A stretch of DNA of 64,000 bases from Nostoc mirabile CHAB5784 (GCF_020829645.1 NZ_JAIVFS010000001.1:62001-126000); one strand, 5' to 3'; shown: positions 47,309-56,120, numbered from the stretch's first letter. Numbers and translations are program-made. Notes: generated by a model from the letters alone, not told the origin.

Positions 47309-47338
47309 ATTCGTAATTCGTAATTCGTAATTCGTAAT
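47309..47338. repeat. Heptamer short tandem repeat (AATTCGT) inside the phn operon
   Basis: About four copies between phnC and phnE. Confidence 0.9.
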
Positions 47339-47353
47339 TAAATCAAATCCCAC

Positions 47354-48088
47354 TCAAGCGGAAACTTTCGCAAATTTAGCTTGTAAGTTGTCACAAAGTC
47401 CTTGGTAAACGACGCGTCCAGCATCTAAGACGATCGCTTGTTGGGCGTATTTTTCTGCGATTCCCAAATCGTGCAAAACTGCGACAATAGTCATGCCTTG
47501 CTGAGTGTGCAATTGGGATAGAGTTTCCATGACTTGTTGAGATGCTATAACATCTAACCCAGTGATGGGTTCATCGACTAAGAGAATTTGCGGTGATTGA
47601 ATTAAAGTCCGGGCGATCGCTACTCGTTGTTGCTGTCCGCCACTTAATTGACTGGTTTTTTGAAAAGCTAACTCTCCAAGTCCTAATTGTTCTAATAAAT
47701 TTAGTGCCAACATGCGATCGCGTTTGGAAAATCCAAGCAGTGTTTGCCAAGTTGTTCTTTTACCAAGGCATCCGCACAAGACATTTTCCAGTGCTGATAA
47801 CTGCCTAATTAATCCGCCACCTTGAAATAACATGCCAACATCGCGCCGAATTTTTGGCAGTGTTCGGGGATTCATCTCAACATTATTGACGAGCAATTCT
47901 CCTCTCACTGATGGCACTAATCCAACTAGCGATCGTAGTAATGTAGACTTACCAGCACCGTTTAGCCCCAGCAAAACGACAAATTCACCCCGTTTAATCT
48001 GGCAATTAATCCCGTTGAGGATAGGACGATTGAGAGATGCAGCATAAGCTGTCTCTAGGTTATGACACTCAATAACATAATCATTCAT
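47354..48088 (-). CDS. phnC: Phosphonate-type ABC transporter ATP-binding protein PhnC
   Basis: A 244-residue ABC ATPase with Walker A GLNGAGKST, signature LSGGQQQRVAIARTL, Walker B ILLVDEP and the switch histidine in VAVLHDLG. Spacing and partner genes mark it as PhnC of the PhnCDE importer. It is separated from phnD by 226 bases that carry a complete GAGG miniature element. Confidence 0.94.
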   Translation of the reverse strand: MNDYVIECHNLETAYAASLNRPILNGINCQIKRGEFVVLLGLNGAGKSTLLRSLVGLVPSVRGELLVNNVEMNPRTLPKIRRDVGMLFQGGGLIRQLSALENVLCGCLGKRTTWQTLLGFSKRDRMLALNLLEQLGLGELAFQKTSQLSGGQQQRVAIARTLIQSPQILLVDEPITGLDVIASQQVMETLSQLHTQQGMTIVAVLHDLGIAEKYAQQAIVLDAGRVVYQGLCDNLQAKFAKVSA

Positions 48089-48109
48089 AGAAATTTATTT
48101 ATCTGCTAA

Positions 48110-48272
48110 GAGGATGTTTTAAAAGTTCTTTGGTCGTTAGTAAAACGTTTTAGATCCCCCTAAATCCCCCTTGAAAAGGGGGACTTTGATTCCGCTTCCC
48201 CCCTTGAAAAGGGGGGTTAGGGGGGATCTAGAAGTGCCTAAACTTACAGCCGACCACTTTTAAAACATCTGC
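48110..48272. mobile_element. Miniature element, GAGG family, copy 3, between phnD and phnC
   Basis: 163 bp; left end GAGGATGTTTTAAAAGT, right end (reverse) changed to GCAGATGTTTTAAAAGT. TAA lies on both sides, and the longer ATCTGCTAA flank is repeated (48101-48109 and 48267-48275). The interior has CCCCCTAAATCCCCC / GGGGGGTTAGGGGGG arms. Confidence 0.88.
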
Positions 48273-48314
48273 TAACAGTTATTCAAGATGTTCACTGAAT
48301 AACTGTTAACTGAA

Positions 48315-49289
48315 TTATGGTTCAATGCCAGCAATTTGCAGAGCGTCACGGATAGTTGCTAGGTGACGATCGTGGTTAATTCGCACTAATTCTGTGGAAT
48401 TATACAAGTCGGTTAGCAATTTATTATTTTGCGACTGATTTAATTTCAGTAAGGCGTTGATGATTTTTTCCCGTGTTGGAGTGGGAACATCATCATCAAT
48501 GGCAATACCGTGGGCAGGTACACCAGTAATTTTGTGCAAAACCCGTAACTTACTCTTCTCTTGGGCGGTGATATAAGGTGGATTGAGAGCATATTCTGAC
48601 ACAACAGCCACATCAGCTTGACCGCGCACAACAGCTTGCAAGGCTTTGCTGTAATTGCCGCCGTAAGAAATTTGACCAAAGAAACCATCTAAGCGATCGC
48701 GGTTGGGTACAAATTTTTGTTTGACCAACTCAGCGACAGGGATAATAAACCCAGAGCCAGAAGTAGGGGAAGTAAAAGCAATTTTCTTGCCCCGCAGTTG
48801 TTCTAAAGTGGCTTTAGCTGAATTTTGAGTTTTTAGGGGACTATTCTTGGGGACAACAAATGTTGAGCTATAGGTGTATCTTCCAGAATAAGTGGAACGA
48901 ACTTCGGCTAGATACAAACTGGCGTTTGCTAATTGTTTCGCTTTCAAAGCCGGACGGCTACTTAAAAAAGCTACATCAGCCCGATTTGCTCTCAAAGCTT
49001 CCACAGCAGCTGTATCATCACCAACTTGTGCGACAACTGGAATTCCTAACTCTTTCGATAAAAAAGCTCCTACCGCATTTGCCTTATTTTGCAAGTCTGT
49101 AGAATCAGCACGACTGGGAAAAACTATTGTTAAAGTCTTCACCCCTTGGGCAAGTAAGCGTGGTGTCTGTTGATTAGTGGTGGGGTTGGCGATCGTTGCC
49201 TGCATAGCCCCTACTGTGCTGGCTACTAAACCTGTAAGTACTGCAAATGCCGCGCCAGCACCCAATAAGCTCTTTTTCGTCACACTCAT
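48315..49289 (-). CDS. phnD: Phosphate/phosphite/phosphonate ABC transporter binding protein PhnD
   Basis: A periplasmic binding protein of about 324 residues. It has an N-terminal signal (KKSLLGAGAAFAVLTGLVAS) and a mature domain with LTIVFPSRADSTDL, VAFLSSRPAL, GKKIAFTSPTSGSGFIIP and ADVAVVSEYALNPPY. This is the PhnD/PtxB group. It is the first gene of the set and so is presumably most expressed. The ATG at 49289 has GGAGAG upstream. No C-P lyase or phosphite dehydrogenase gene is nearby. Confidence 0.92.
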   Translation of the reverse strand: MSVTKKSLLGAGAAFAVLTGLVASTVGAMQATIANPTTNQQTPRLLAQGVKTLTIVFPSRADSTDLQNKANAVGAFLSKELGIPVVAQVGDDTAAVEALRANRADVAFLSSRPALKAKQLANASLYLAEVRSTYSGRYTYSSTFVVPKNSPLKTQNSAKATLEQLRGKKIAFTSPTSGSGFIIPVAELVKQKFVPNRDRLDGFFGQISYGGNYSKALQAVVRGQADVAVVSEYALNPPYITAQEKSKLRVLHKITGVPAHGIAIDDDVPTPTREKIINALLKLNQSQNNKLLTDLYNSTELVRINHDRHLATIRDALQIAGIEP

Positions 49290-49438
49290 TTGCAACTCTC
49301 CATTAGGAAGTTTTCTCAGTTTTTTTGCTAATTAATTTTAATTAACCTTTAAAAAAGATTTATAGCTTTTAAGAACAAAAGTCAATAATAAAGCCTAGTT
49401 TGTTTGTATTGTAGGCTTCTTTTGTGAGTGTATTGGCA

Positions 49439-49834
49439 CTAACCGCTAATTACAGCGATCGCATCAATTTCTACCAACACATCTTTAGGTAAGCGCGATA
49501 CCTGCACACAAGCCCGCGCTGGGGCTGTATTTTCTGGGAAATATTTAGCATAAACGGCATTCACCGCCGCGAAATCATTCATATCTGCTAAAAATACAGT
49601 GGTCTTCACGACATCTTGAAAAGTAGCTCCGGCTGCTGTGAGGATGGCTTCAAGATTAGCTAATACTTGCTCAGTTTGTTTTTTAACATCATCAGTGTAG
49701 ACGACATCACCAAGGCGGGGATCGATGGCAATTTGTCCAGCGACGAATACAAATTGACCAGAAGCTGCGATCGCTTGATTATAAGGGCCGACTGGTGCGG
49801 GTGCATTATCAGTATTAATTACTTTACGGGTCAT
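49439..49834 (-). CDS. RidA family reactive-intermediate deaminase
   Basis: A 131-residue RidA (YjgF/YER057c) protein from the ATG at 49834 ([20 protein letters not shown]). It has [14 protein letters not shown], the conserved Arg in [13 protein letters not shown], and LVEIDAIAV. It hydrolyses reactive enamines/imines formed by PLP enzymes. The frame is open for another 51 codons upstream; that part resembles the end of a pentapeptide-repeat protein and is treated as a separate remnant. Confidence 0.93.
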   Translation of the reverse strand: MTRKVINTDNAPAPVGPYNQAIAASGQFVFVAGQIAIDPRLGDVVYTDDVKKQTEQVLANLEAILTAAGATFQDVVKTTVFLADMNDFAAVNAVYAKYFPENTAPARACVQVSRLPKDVLVEIDAIAVISG

Positions 49835-49987
49835 AGATATTACTTTCTCTAACGATGTTTCTTGTTTACCGATTTCCGCTTCAGAAGCGATCGGTTTGTA
49901 GACTTCTCCATCTGGCATTATCGCACCAGTGAGGTCAGCATTTTTAAAGTTGACACCGTAGGTATAATCACAAAAACTTTGTGTCAC
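49835..49987 (-). pseudogene. C-terminal remnant of a pentapeptide-repeat protein
   Basis: In frame with RidA, the sequence reads [20 protein letters not shown], then [11 protein letters not shown]. The [14 protein letters not shown] motif is the usual end of cyanobacterial pentapeptide proteins. It starts exactly at the edge of the duplicated NUDIX segment, so its 5' part was lost at that junction. Confidence 0.65.
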
Positions 49988-50180
49988 AGATATTCCTCTC
50001 CCCTCTTCTCTCTGCGCTCTCTGCGCCTCTGTGGTTCGTCCCTCTTACCCCAACCTCGGACGTATCCCATAATGCCGATATCGCCAATAATCTCGCAAAA
50101 TGCGATCGTGGTCAAAACATAAATTACCAGGCACTCGCCAAGACTCAAAAACTGCTACACCCTTAGCATCATCACCAGCC
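49987..50180 (-). pseudogene. Duplicated 3' end of the NUDIX gene
   Basis: 194 bases matching 51015-51208 with only a handful of differences. It encodes the last part of the NUDIX protein ([20 protein letters not shown] ... [14 protein letters not shown]) plus its downstream repeat. No NUDIX box is present, so it is a non-functional fragment. Confidence 0.88.
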
Positions 50181-50186
50181 CTGATA

Positions 50187-50341
50187 AGTAAGTCGGTGGA
50201 AAAAAACAGAACTATATTACGAAAAGTAAATACACCTGAAACCCTTACCAATGACAAAGGACAAATGACAAATGACAGCCTTCTCCTGTCGGAGACGCTA
50301 CGCGAACACCAGTTAGCTTTATTTGCGCCGACTTACTTAAT
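50187..50341. repeat. Repeat element with TAAGTAAGTCGG ends
   Basis: TAAGTAAGTCGGTG at the left and CGCCGACTTACTTA at the right. It holds AATGACA-type heptamers and a CTCCTGTCGGAGACGCTACGC repeat. It lies beside the duplicated NUDIX fragment. Confidence 0.55.
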
Positions 50342-50342
50342 G

Positions 50343-50425
50343 TTGGGTTTCGTTCCTCAACCCAACCTACATTGGAGTTATTTTTTAGGCTTAACCGAAC
50401 AGTATTGCGTCAGGTCAGCATCTCG
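50343..50425. repeat. GCAATAC-type dispersed element, partial copy
   Basis: GTTGGGTTTCGTTCCTCAAC followed by CCAACCTAC, ending GAACAGTATTGC. This corresponds to the right half of the nested element at 18582-18719. Confidence 0.7.
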
Positions 50426-50485
50426 ATCGCACTCGTATAATACTGTTACGACAGACTGCAAAACATCATTTATGAATAAACCAGG

Positions 50486-50961
50486 ATGAATATTAAAGAA
50501 CTACTACTCCAAGAAATTGAATCATCCTCAGATGTTCTACTAGCCCAAACCCTAGATTTTTTGCGTTTTCTCAAAACAAAACCAGTAACCGAGCAAATAT
50601 CTCTTGACCTATCAACGGAAAAAAATGATCATACTTCCAGTCATAAAACGAAACCAGAAATACAGGAAGCAACACCAATTCTTAGAGGTTGTTTGAAAAG
50701 TGGTTGGCTGTGATTTTAGGCACTTGTTGATCCCCCCTAGCCCCCCTTTTTAAGGGGGGAACCGGAATCAAAGTCCCCCAATTTATCGGGGGATTTAGGA
50801 GGGTCTAGAACGTTTTGCTACCGATAAGAGGACTTTTCAAACATCCTCTTAGAGGCTCTAAAGCAGAAGACTTGCTAAAATTTGCCGGAACGTGGCAAGG
50901 GGATGATTTTGAGGAGTGCTTGCAGCTTGTTTACAAAACCCGTTTCCCAGCTGAATTTTAG
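50486..50961 (+). pseudogene. VapB-type antitoxin gene split by the GAGG miniature element
   Basis: ATG at 50486 gives MNIKELLLQEIESSSDVLLA through EATPIL, then the element (50685-50848), then RGSKAEDLLKFAGTWQGDDF and EECLQLVYKTRFPAEF, ending at 50961. Removing the element with one TTA copy joins the parts in frame (PILRGSKAED). The family is a common cyanobacterial antitoxin preceding PIN-domain toxins. Uninterrupted translation would end inside the element after RGCLKSGWL. Confidence 0.88.
50685..50848. mobile_element. Miniature element, GAGG...CCTC family, copy 4
   Basis: 164 bp, ends GAGGTTGTTTGAAAAGT and (reverse) GAGGATGTTTGAAAAGT, TTA on both sides (50682-50684, 50849-50851). It splits a VapB-type antitoxin gene. 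Confidence 0.92.
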
Positions 50962-50963
50962 TG

Positions 50964-51014
50964 ATGTACCTCTTAGATACCAACCTTTTACAAAAACTGT
51001 ACGTTGGGGAATTC
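50964..51014 (+). pseudogene. Truncated PIN-domain (VapC-type) toxin start
   Basis: Two bases after the antitoxin stop, an ATG reads MYLLDTNLLQKLYVG, the classical start of cyanobacterial VapC toxins with the first PIN aspartate. At 51015 it runs into the duplicated NUDIX-tail segment and coding similarity ends. Confidence 0.75.
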
Positions 51015-51072
51015 CAGATATTTCTCTCCCCTCTTCTCTCTGCGCCCTCTGCGCCTCTGCGGTTCGTCCCTC

Positions 51073-51510
51073 CTATCCCAACCTCGGACGTATTCCATAA
51101 TGCCGATATCGCCAATAATCCCGCAAAATGCGATCGTGGTCAAAACATAAATTACCAGGCACACGCCAATACTCAAAAACTCCTACACCCTTAGCATCAT
51201 CTCCAGCCACAGGTTCCCCCGTCGCTGTCGCCAAAAACACAATGCTAATGGTATGCTGACGCGGATCGCGATCAGGGTCAGAATACACCAATAATTGTTC
51301 AACTAACTCCACCTGTAAACCCGTTTCTTCCTGGGCTTCTCGCCGCGCCGCCACTTCCACCGCTTCCCCATAATCCACAAAACCACCCGGAATAGCCCAA
51401 CCTAAGGGTAGATTATGTCTTTCAATTAACACTATTGGCCGATGAGGTCGATCTACTAGTTCAATGATGATATCAACTGTCGGTGTAGGATTTCGGTAAG
51501 TCATAGTCAT
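51073..51510 (-). CDS. NUDIX hydrolase
   Basis: A 145-residue NUDIX protein. It has [20 protein letters not shown] and the box running from GGFVDYGE to [19 protein letters not shown] and [18 protein letters not shown] suggest the ADP-ribose/nucleoside diphosphate-X group; the exact substrate is unknown. The start (ATGACTATGACT) is at the edge of an AATGACT-type repeat, and either ATG (51510 or 51504) could be used. Its 3' end is duplicated at 49987-50180. Confidence 0.9.
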   Translation of the reverse strand: MTMTYRNPTPTVDIIIELVDRPHRPIVLIERHNLPLGWAIPGGFVDYGEAVEVAARREAQEETGLQVELVEQLLVYSDPDRDPRQHTISIVFLATATGEPVAGDDAKGVGVFEYWRVPGNLCFDHDRILRDYWRYRHYGIRPRLG

Positions 51511-51620
51511 TAGTCATTGGTCATTGGTCATTAGTCATTAGTCACTTGTACTGAGCGTAGCCGAAGTATTAGTCATTGGTTATTCACAAAGGACAAATGA
51601 CAAATGACAAAGGACAAACA
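51505..51620. repeat. Heptamer short tandem repeats (AATGACT/CAAATGA types)
   Basis: Degenerate heptamers directly upstream of the NUDIX start, interrupted by CTTGTACTGAGCGTAGCCGA, another dispersed repeat. Confidence 0.8.
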
Positions 51621-51728
51621 AAATGAGTTTACTTGATTTACCCTGCAAATACTGTTCCGTGATAAATTCGATGCGATCGCATAGCGTGTCCATCAGATAA
51701 TTGCTCCCTCTCATAATTCAGGTTAAAT

Positions 51729-53237
51729 ATGCCTTTTCCTAGATCCAGTGGCATTTTGCTGCATCCTACCTCCTTTCCCAGCCGATTTGGCGTTGGAGAT
51801 TTAGGCTTAGAAGCCTATCGCTTCATCGATTTTCTTAAAGAGACCCATCAACAATATTGGCAAGTTCTACCCTTGGGCCCCACTGGATACGGCAATTCCC
51901 CCTATATGTGCTACTCAGCAATGGCAGGAAATCCCTTGCTGGTTAGCCCAGAAAAACTCCGAGATGAGGGTTTGCTAACTGAAGAAGACTTTGCTAATTT
52001 ACCAGGATTTCCAGTAGAAAAGGTAGACTTCGACCAGGTTGTGCCGATTAAAATTGGGCTACTCAAAAAAGCCTGTGAAAACTTTAGAACAAATGCTACG
52101 GACATCCAAAAAAACGAGTTTGCAGGTTTTTGCGACAGTAAAGCCTATTGGCTAGATAATTACGCCTTATTTATGGCGCTGAAAGATGCCCACGAAAATG
52201 CAAGCTGGCATACATGGGAGCCAGAATTTGTCAAGCGCCAACCCGAAGCATTAGCTCAGGTAGAGCATCGGCTTAATGGAGAGATTTTTTATTACAAGTT
52301 CGTCCAATTTGAGTTTTTCCGGCAGTGGTCAGACCTGAAAAACTACGCCAACATGCGCGGTATTGACATTATCGGCGATATCCCCATCTACGTAGCTCAT
52401 GATAGTGCTGACGTGTGGGCGCATCCCGACATCTTTTGCTTAGACGAAGAGACTGGAGTTGCTGCCCAAATGGCGGGAGTCCCACCAGATTACTTCAGCG
52501 CCACCGGTCAATTGTGGGGCAACCCGGTTTATAACTGGGAGGAATTGCAAAAACAAGACTTTAAATGGTGGGTACAGCGCTTTGAGGCAATGCTGGATTA
52601 TGTAGATATAATTCGCATTGACCACTTCCGGGGCTTCGAGGCTTATTGGTCAGTACCCAAAGGCGAAGAAACTGCCATGAATGGCAAATGGGTAGAAGCT
52701 CCTGGAGATGCTTTTTTTGAAGCGATTAGGCAGAAGTTGGGTAAGCTACCCGTCTTGGCGGAAGATTTGGGAGTAATTACACCAGAGGTAGAAGCCCTGC
52801 GAGATAAGTATGAATTTCCTGGAATGAAGGTTTTACAGTTTGCCTTTGGTTCCGATCCCGGTAATCCATTTTTGCCATTCAATTACCCGCGAAATGCTGT
52901 AGTTTATACTGGCACTCACGATAACGACACAACTGTAGGCTGGTTCAATTCAGCCAGCGATAACGAAAAGCATAACTTATGGCTTTATTTAGGTTCTATC
53001 AGTCCTGAAGGCATCCACTGGGATTTAATTCGCCTAGCTTTGAGTTCCATAGCCAACCAAGCGATTATTCCCTTGCAAGATGTTTTGGGATTAGGAAACG
53101 AAGCGCGGATGAATTTTCCCAGTCTTGCTGAGGGTAACTGGGAGTGGCGCTATCAAGCAGGAGCGCTGAGAGAGGAATTAGGCGATCGCTTGAAAGTTCT
53201 TACCAGACTCAATGGACGCGCCCCGGAAGCACAATAA
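51729..53237 (+). CDS. malQ: 4-alpha-glucanotransferase (amylomaltase, GH77)
   Basis: A 502-residue GH77 enzyme that rearranges alpha-1,4-glucans during glycogen turnover. It starts MPFPRSSGILLHPTSFPSRF and has QVLPLGPTGYGNSPY, IGDIPIYVAHDSADVW, the nucleophile Asp in IRIDHFRGFEAYW, the acid/base Glu in LAEDLGVITPEV and the third Asp in THDNDTT. Length matches the usual 500 residues. It is monocistronic. Confidence 0.97.
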   Translation: MPFPRSSGILLHPTSFPSRFGVGDLGLEAYRFIDFLKETHQQYWQVLPLGPTGYGNSPYMCYSAMAGNPLLVSPEKLRDEGLLTEEDFANLPGFPVEKVDFDQVVPIKIGLLKKACENFRTNATDIQKNEFAGFCDSKAYWLDNYALFMALKDAHENASWHTWEPEFVKRQPEALAQVEHRLNGEIFYYKFVQFEFFRQWSDLKNYANMRGIDIIGDIPIYVAHDSADVWAHPDIFCLDEETGVAAQMAGVPPDYFSATGQLWGNPVYNWEELQKQDFKWWVQRFEAMLDYVDIIRIDHFRGFEAYWSVPKGEETAMNGKWVEAPGDAFFEAIRQKLGKLPVLAEDLGVITPEVEALRDKYEFPGMKVLQFAFGSDPGNPFLPFNYPRNAVVYTGTHDNDTTVGWFNSASDNEKHNLWLYLGSISPEGIHWDLIRLALSSIANQAIIPLQDVLGLGNEARMNFPSLAEGNWEWRYQAGALREELGDRLKVLTRLNGRAPEAQ

Positions 53238-53294
53238 GGCAGGGGGGCAGGGTGCGGGGAGCAGGGGAGAAAGTTTCCCCTTTTCCCCCTGCTC

Positions 53295-53321
53295 CACCTC
53301 GGCTACGCTCGGCGACCACCT
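53295..53321. repeat. Dispersed 27-bp repeat (GGTGGTCGCCGAG family), copy 4, inverted
   Basis: CACCTCGGCTACGCTCGGCG followed by ACCACCT, the reverse complement of the copies at 6823 and 31842, in the convergent gap after malQ. Confidence 0.85.
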
Positions 53322-53394
53322 GCTCTCCTGCTTCTTCATTCCCCTCTGCTCCCAGCAAGAACTGCCCCTCTGCCTCTTCCCCATGCCCCATATT

Positions 53395-54213
53395 TCAAAA
53401 CTTAGGTTTTGCAGCAATTCTAACTTCTTCCTCTTTCCCCGGTTCTCCCATTTCCTTGGCTTTCTCTTGATTGATGCTCATTAACACACCACCAGCATTA
53501 TCAGTTTTCACTGTGAGTTGCTCTTGGGCTTTCCAAATCCGGTGAGTTCCCTCTGGGAGAGTACCCTCAAACTCGGTTTTGCCATCGGCTACTACGCGAA
53601 TCCAAGATGACGCTTTTAAAGTGACACCAATCTGTACAGCCTTTCCCTGTTGGACGGCGCTAAGGGTATCGTTAACTGATTGAACCTCCACTGACTCTTT
53701 TATTTGGGCTATTTCTGGTTTAACAATGGACTTTTGTTTTGGGGATGGCTGATTTTGGCTATTACTTGTATTTGCTTGTAGTACCGCGTTATTTAATAAC
53801 TGAGATAAGCCATTTACAGAGCATACAATTAGCAATATGTAAAGAAAGTAAAGATGAATCGGACGTAGTTGATTAAGGGGTGAATTATTCCCCATACCTT
53901 GAGGGTTCACTTGTGCAGAACTAATCGGAAAAGTGCCAGAAAATTCTACTCCATTCAACCCTAGTGCGTCGGCAAATTGCCTGATTAAACCCTGTATATA
54001 GACTGGTTCTGGCAGATCGTTTAAATTACCTTCTTCGATCGCCTGCAATAATCGCCGGGGAATCCTGGTTAATGCAACCATTTGCTCTAGAGATAATCCC
54101 TGTTCTTGACGCAATGCCCAAAGTTGAGCGCCCATTTCAGCCAACTTTTCGGTTCGTTGTTGCTCTAATGAAATTGATGGCTGCAAATTATTCTTCTTTC
54201 TTAGCCATTTCAT
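53395..54213 (-). CDS. RodZ-like protein: HTH, one TM, DUF4115 domain
   Basis: About 272 residues. The cytoplasmic helix-turn-helix domain (LWALRQEQGLSLEQMVALTR, IPRRLLQAIEEG, LPEPVYIQGLIRQFADALGL) is followed by a single TM (LYFLYILLIVCSVNGL, about 125-140). A Gln/Pro/Lys linker leads to a periplasmic DUF4115-like beta domain (VTLKASSWIRVVADGKTEFE). This is the RodZ architecture, linked to MreB and cell shape in other bacteria. The ATG at 54213 has AAGGAG upstream. Confidence 0.88.
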   Translation of the reverse strand: MKWLRKKNNLQPSISLEQQRTEKLAEMGAQLWALRQEQGLSLEQMVALTRIPRRLLQAIEEGNLNDLPEPVYIQGLIRQFADALGLNGVEFSGTFPISSAQVNPQGMGNNSPLNQLRPIHLYFLYILLIVCSVNGLSQLLNNAVLQANTSNSQNQPSPKQKSIVKPEIAQIKESVEVQSVNDTLSAVQQGKAVQIGVTLKASSWIRVVADGKTEFEGTLPEGTHRIWKAQEQLTVKTDNAGGVLMSINQEKAKEMGEPGKEEEVRIAAKPKF

Positions 54214-54242
54214 GCCTACTGACACTCCTTAACTCCACAGAA

Positions 54243-55001
54243 TCAATAATTAGGTTGCGTTATCTGATCTTGCAAAAAGTGAATCTCATGATCTTTGAGG
54301 GAACGATATTTACCCTCTGACAAAAAAGGTTCTTTTGGAGTTTGTAATTGAATTGGGCCGATAGCAGTCCGATGCAGCTTGATTACTGGGTATCCTAACT
54401 GTTGAGCTATCCGGCGAATTTGGCGATTTCTTCCCTCCTGCAAGACTATTTCTAAAAAGCTTTGCTCGGCACGATGTTCTATTAGCTGTACCTTAGCGGG
54501 TCTGGTTTTTCTACCCTCCAACATCACACCCTGACGCCACATTTTCAGTACTGTTTCTGGAGGGTGTCCTTCTACCAAAACATGATATGTCTTGGAAATA
54601 CTGTGGCGGGGATGGGTTAGTCCAAATGTCAGATTTCCGTCATTGGTCAGGATTAATGCTCCTGTAGAATCTGCATCTAAACGCCCAACTGGGTGAATAC
54701 CTGTACCCTCCCGTAATTCTTTCGGTAGTAGATCCAGGACTGTTGGTCTGCGGTGAGGGTCGTAGCAAGTCGAAACCACACCTGCTGGTTTGTGCAGCAA
54801 TAAATATATTAAAGCCGGACGCTGCTTTTTAGATACAGGCTTACCATCAATTGCGATCGCATCTTTTTCGGGATCAACTTTTTGACCTAGATGTGCCAAT
54901 ACCCCATTTATCCGCACCCGTGAGTGCCTAATCATTTCTTCAGCTTCACGACGTGAGGCGATACCCCATTGAGCGAGAATTTTTTGTAACCGTGCCTCCA
55001 T
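54243..55001 (-). CDS. rRNA pseudouridine synthase (RsuA/RluB/E/F family)
   Basis: A protein of about 252 residues starting MEARLQKILAQWGIASRREA, an S4 RNA-binding domain. The catalytic domain has HPVGRLDADSTGALILTNDG (catalytic Asp in GRLD) and EGRNRQIRRIAQQLGYPVIKLHR. It isomerises a uridine in rRNA, most likely 23S (RluB-type). It lies 30 bases upstream of the RodZ-like gene and is probably co-transcribed. Confidence 0.94.
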   Translation of the reverse strand: MEARLQKILAQWGIASRREAEEMIRHSRVRINGVLAHLGQKVDPEKDAIAIDGKPVSKKQRPALIYLLLHKPAGVVSTCYDPHRRPTVLDLLPKELREGTGIHPVGRLDADSTGALILTNDGNLTFGLTHPRHSISKTYHVLVEGHPPETVLKMWRQGVMLEGRKTRPAKVQLIEHRAEQSFLEIVLQEGRNRQIRRIAQQLGYPVIKLHRTAIGPIQLQTPKEPFLSEGKYRSLKDHEIHFLQDQITQPNY

Positions 55002-55134
55002 GTGGAATTGCTTATTTACTGTTAACAATTAAACGATATTTGTATTTTGTAGTGAGTAGGCATAAATGTTACATTTAAGACTTATTTAATTTCTGTTCAG
55101 TTGTTAAACAAATACTCATAAACAGATTGGTTAC

Positions 55135-55848
55135 ATGCCAGAGCAAAATTTTCAAACAACAAATGCAAATAAAATCCGCATAATTACGCAGGTACTCACA
55201 ACAGCCCTAAAGCTCTGGTTAAGAGCGCAAGTGAGCCAAATATCGGACTTAGAAGTGGAGATTAAAGCGAGCGATCGCCAAATTCTCTCTGGGCGTATCC
55301 CGTCGGTATCTATTTTTGCTACTCATGCAGTTTATCAAGGTCTCCTAATTACACAAATTCAATTAATAGCAGAAAATATTCGGATAAATATCGGTTCTGT
55401 ACTCAAGGGAAAGTCCCTGCGATTGTTAGAAACAGTACCAGTGGTTGGCGATTTGATCGTAGACGAGAAGGATCTTAATGCTTCTCTCTCATCTGACTTA
55501 TTATCGACTGCTTTGAGTGATTTAGTGGTTAAAGTTTTACCAACACATTGCCCACAGTCACAACCAATAAATTGGCAAGAAATTATTCTTGAGAACAACC
55601 AAATTATACTGCGAGGTATGAGAGTAACCAATAGTGAAACAACTCCTGTAGAGATTTGTCTAAGCTCACAGTTACTCAGTGGGCATGAGTTGCAACTAGC
55701 ACATATAAAAATCAAGCCCGACCAGGGAGATATATTAGAGGACAATCATGAGTACAATCTGGATCTTGGCTCAGATGTCGATATCCAAGAACTAACACTG
55801 ATCCCAGGCAAGCTAGTGTGTCGTGGGCGGATTAACGTTAACCCTTAA
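55135..55848 (+). CDS. DUF2993 (LmeA-like) protein
   Basis: A 237-residue DUF2993 protein. It has the typical LWLRAQVSQISDLEVEIKAS, repeated IRINIGSVLKGKSLRLLETV, and paired domains of a lipid-binding (TULIP/LmeA) fold. No convincing signal peptide is present. In actinobacteria relatives bind phospholipid; the cyanobacterial role is unknown. Confidence 0.88.
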   Translation: MPEQNFQTTNANKIRIITQVLTTALKLWLRAQVSQISDLEVEIKASDRQILSGRIPSVSIFATHAVYQGLLITQIQLIAENIRINIGSVLKGKSLRLLETVPVVGDLIVDEKDLNASLSSDLLSTALSDLVVKVLPTHCPQSQPINWQEIILENNQIILRGMRVTNSETTPVEICLSSQLLSGHELQLAHIKIKPDQGDILEDNHEYNLDLGSDVDIQELTLIPGKLVCRGRINVNP

Positions 55849-55923
55849 TGATTAGAAATTAAAAAATGCTAATACATTATTTTAAATGATATAGCGGCTC
55901 TCAGGGGATGAGAGAGCAGGGGG

Positions 55924-56112
55924 ACAATCCTGCGCTTCGTTGCGATCGCGCCTCGGAATAGAATTCCAAGTTATTGCATTGAAGGGACGATAAACACAAT
56001 CCTGCGCTTCGTTGCGATCTCGCCTTGGAATTCTATTCCAAGTTATTGCATTGAAGGGAGGATAAACACAATCCTGCGCTTCGTTGCGATCGCGCCTTGG
56101 AATAGAATTCCT
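55924..56112. repeat. 72-bp tandem repeat, 2.6 copies, with inverted hairpin centre
   Basis: Units start at 55924, 55996 and 56068 with ACAATCCTGCGCTTCGTTGC. In copies 1 and 3 the hairpin reads GGAATAGAATTCC; in copy 2 it reads GGAATTCTATTCC, its reverse complement. Confidence 0.9.
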
Positions 56113-56120
56113 CTTGCTTA

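Noticed and set aside
48315..49289. Phosphite oxidation operon (ptx)
   Set aside because: PhnD/PtxB-type binding proteins cannot be separated by eye, and no phosphite dehydrogenase or C-P lyase gene is adjacent.
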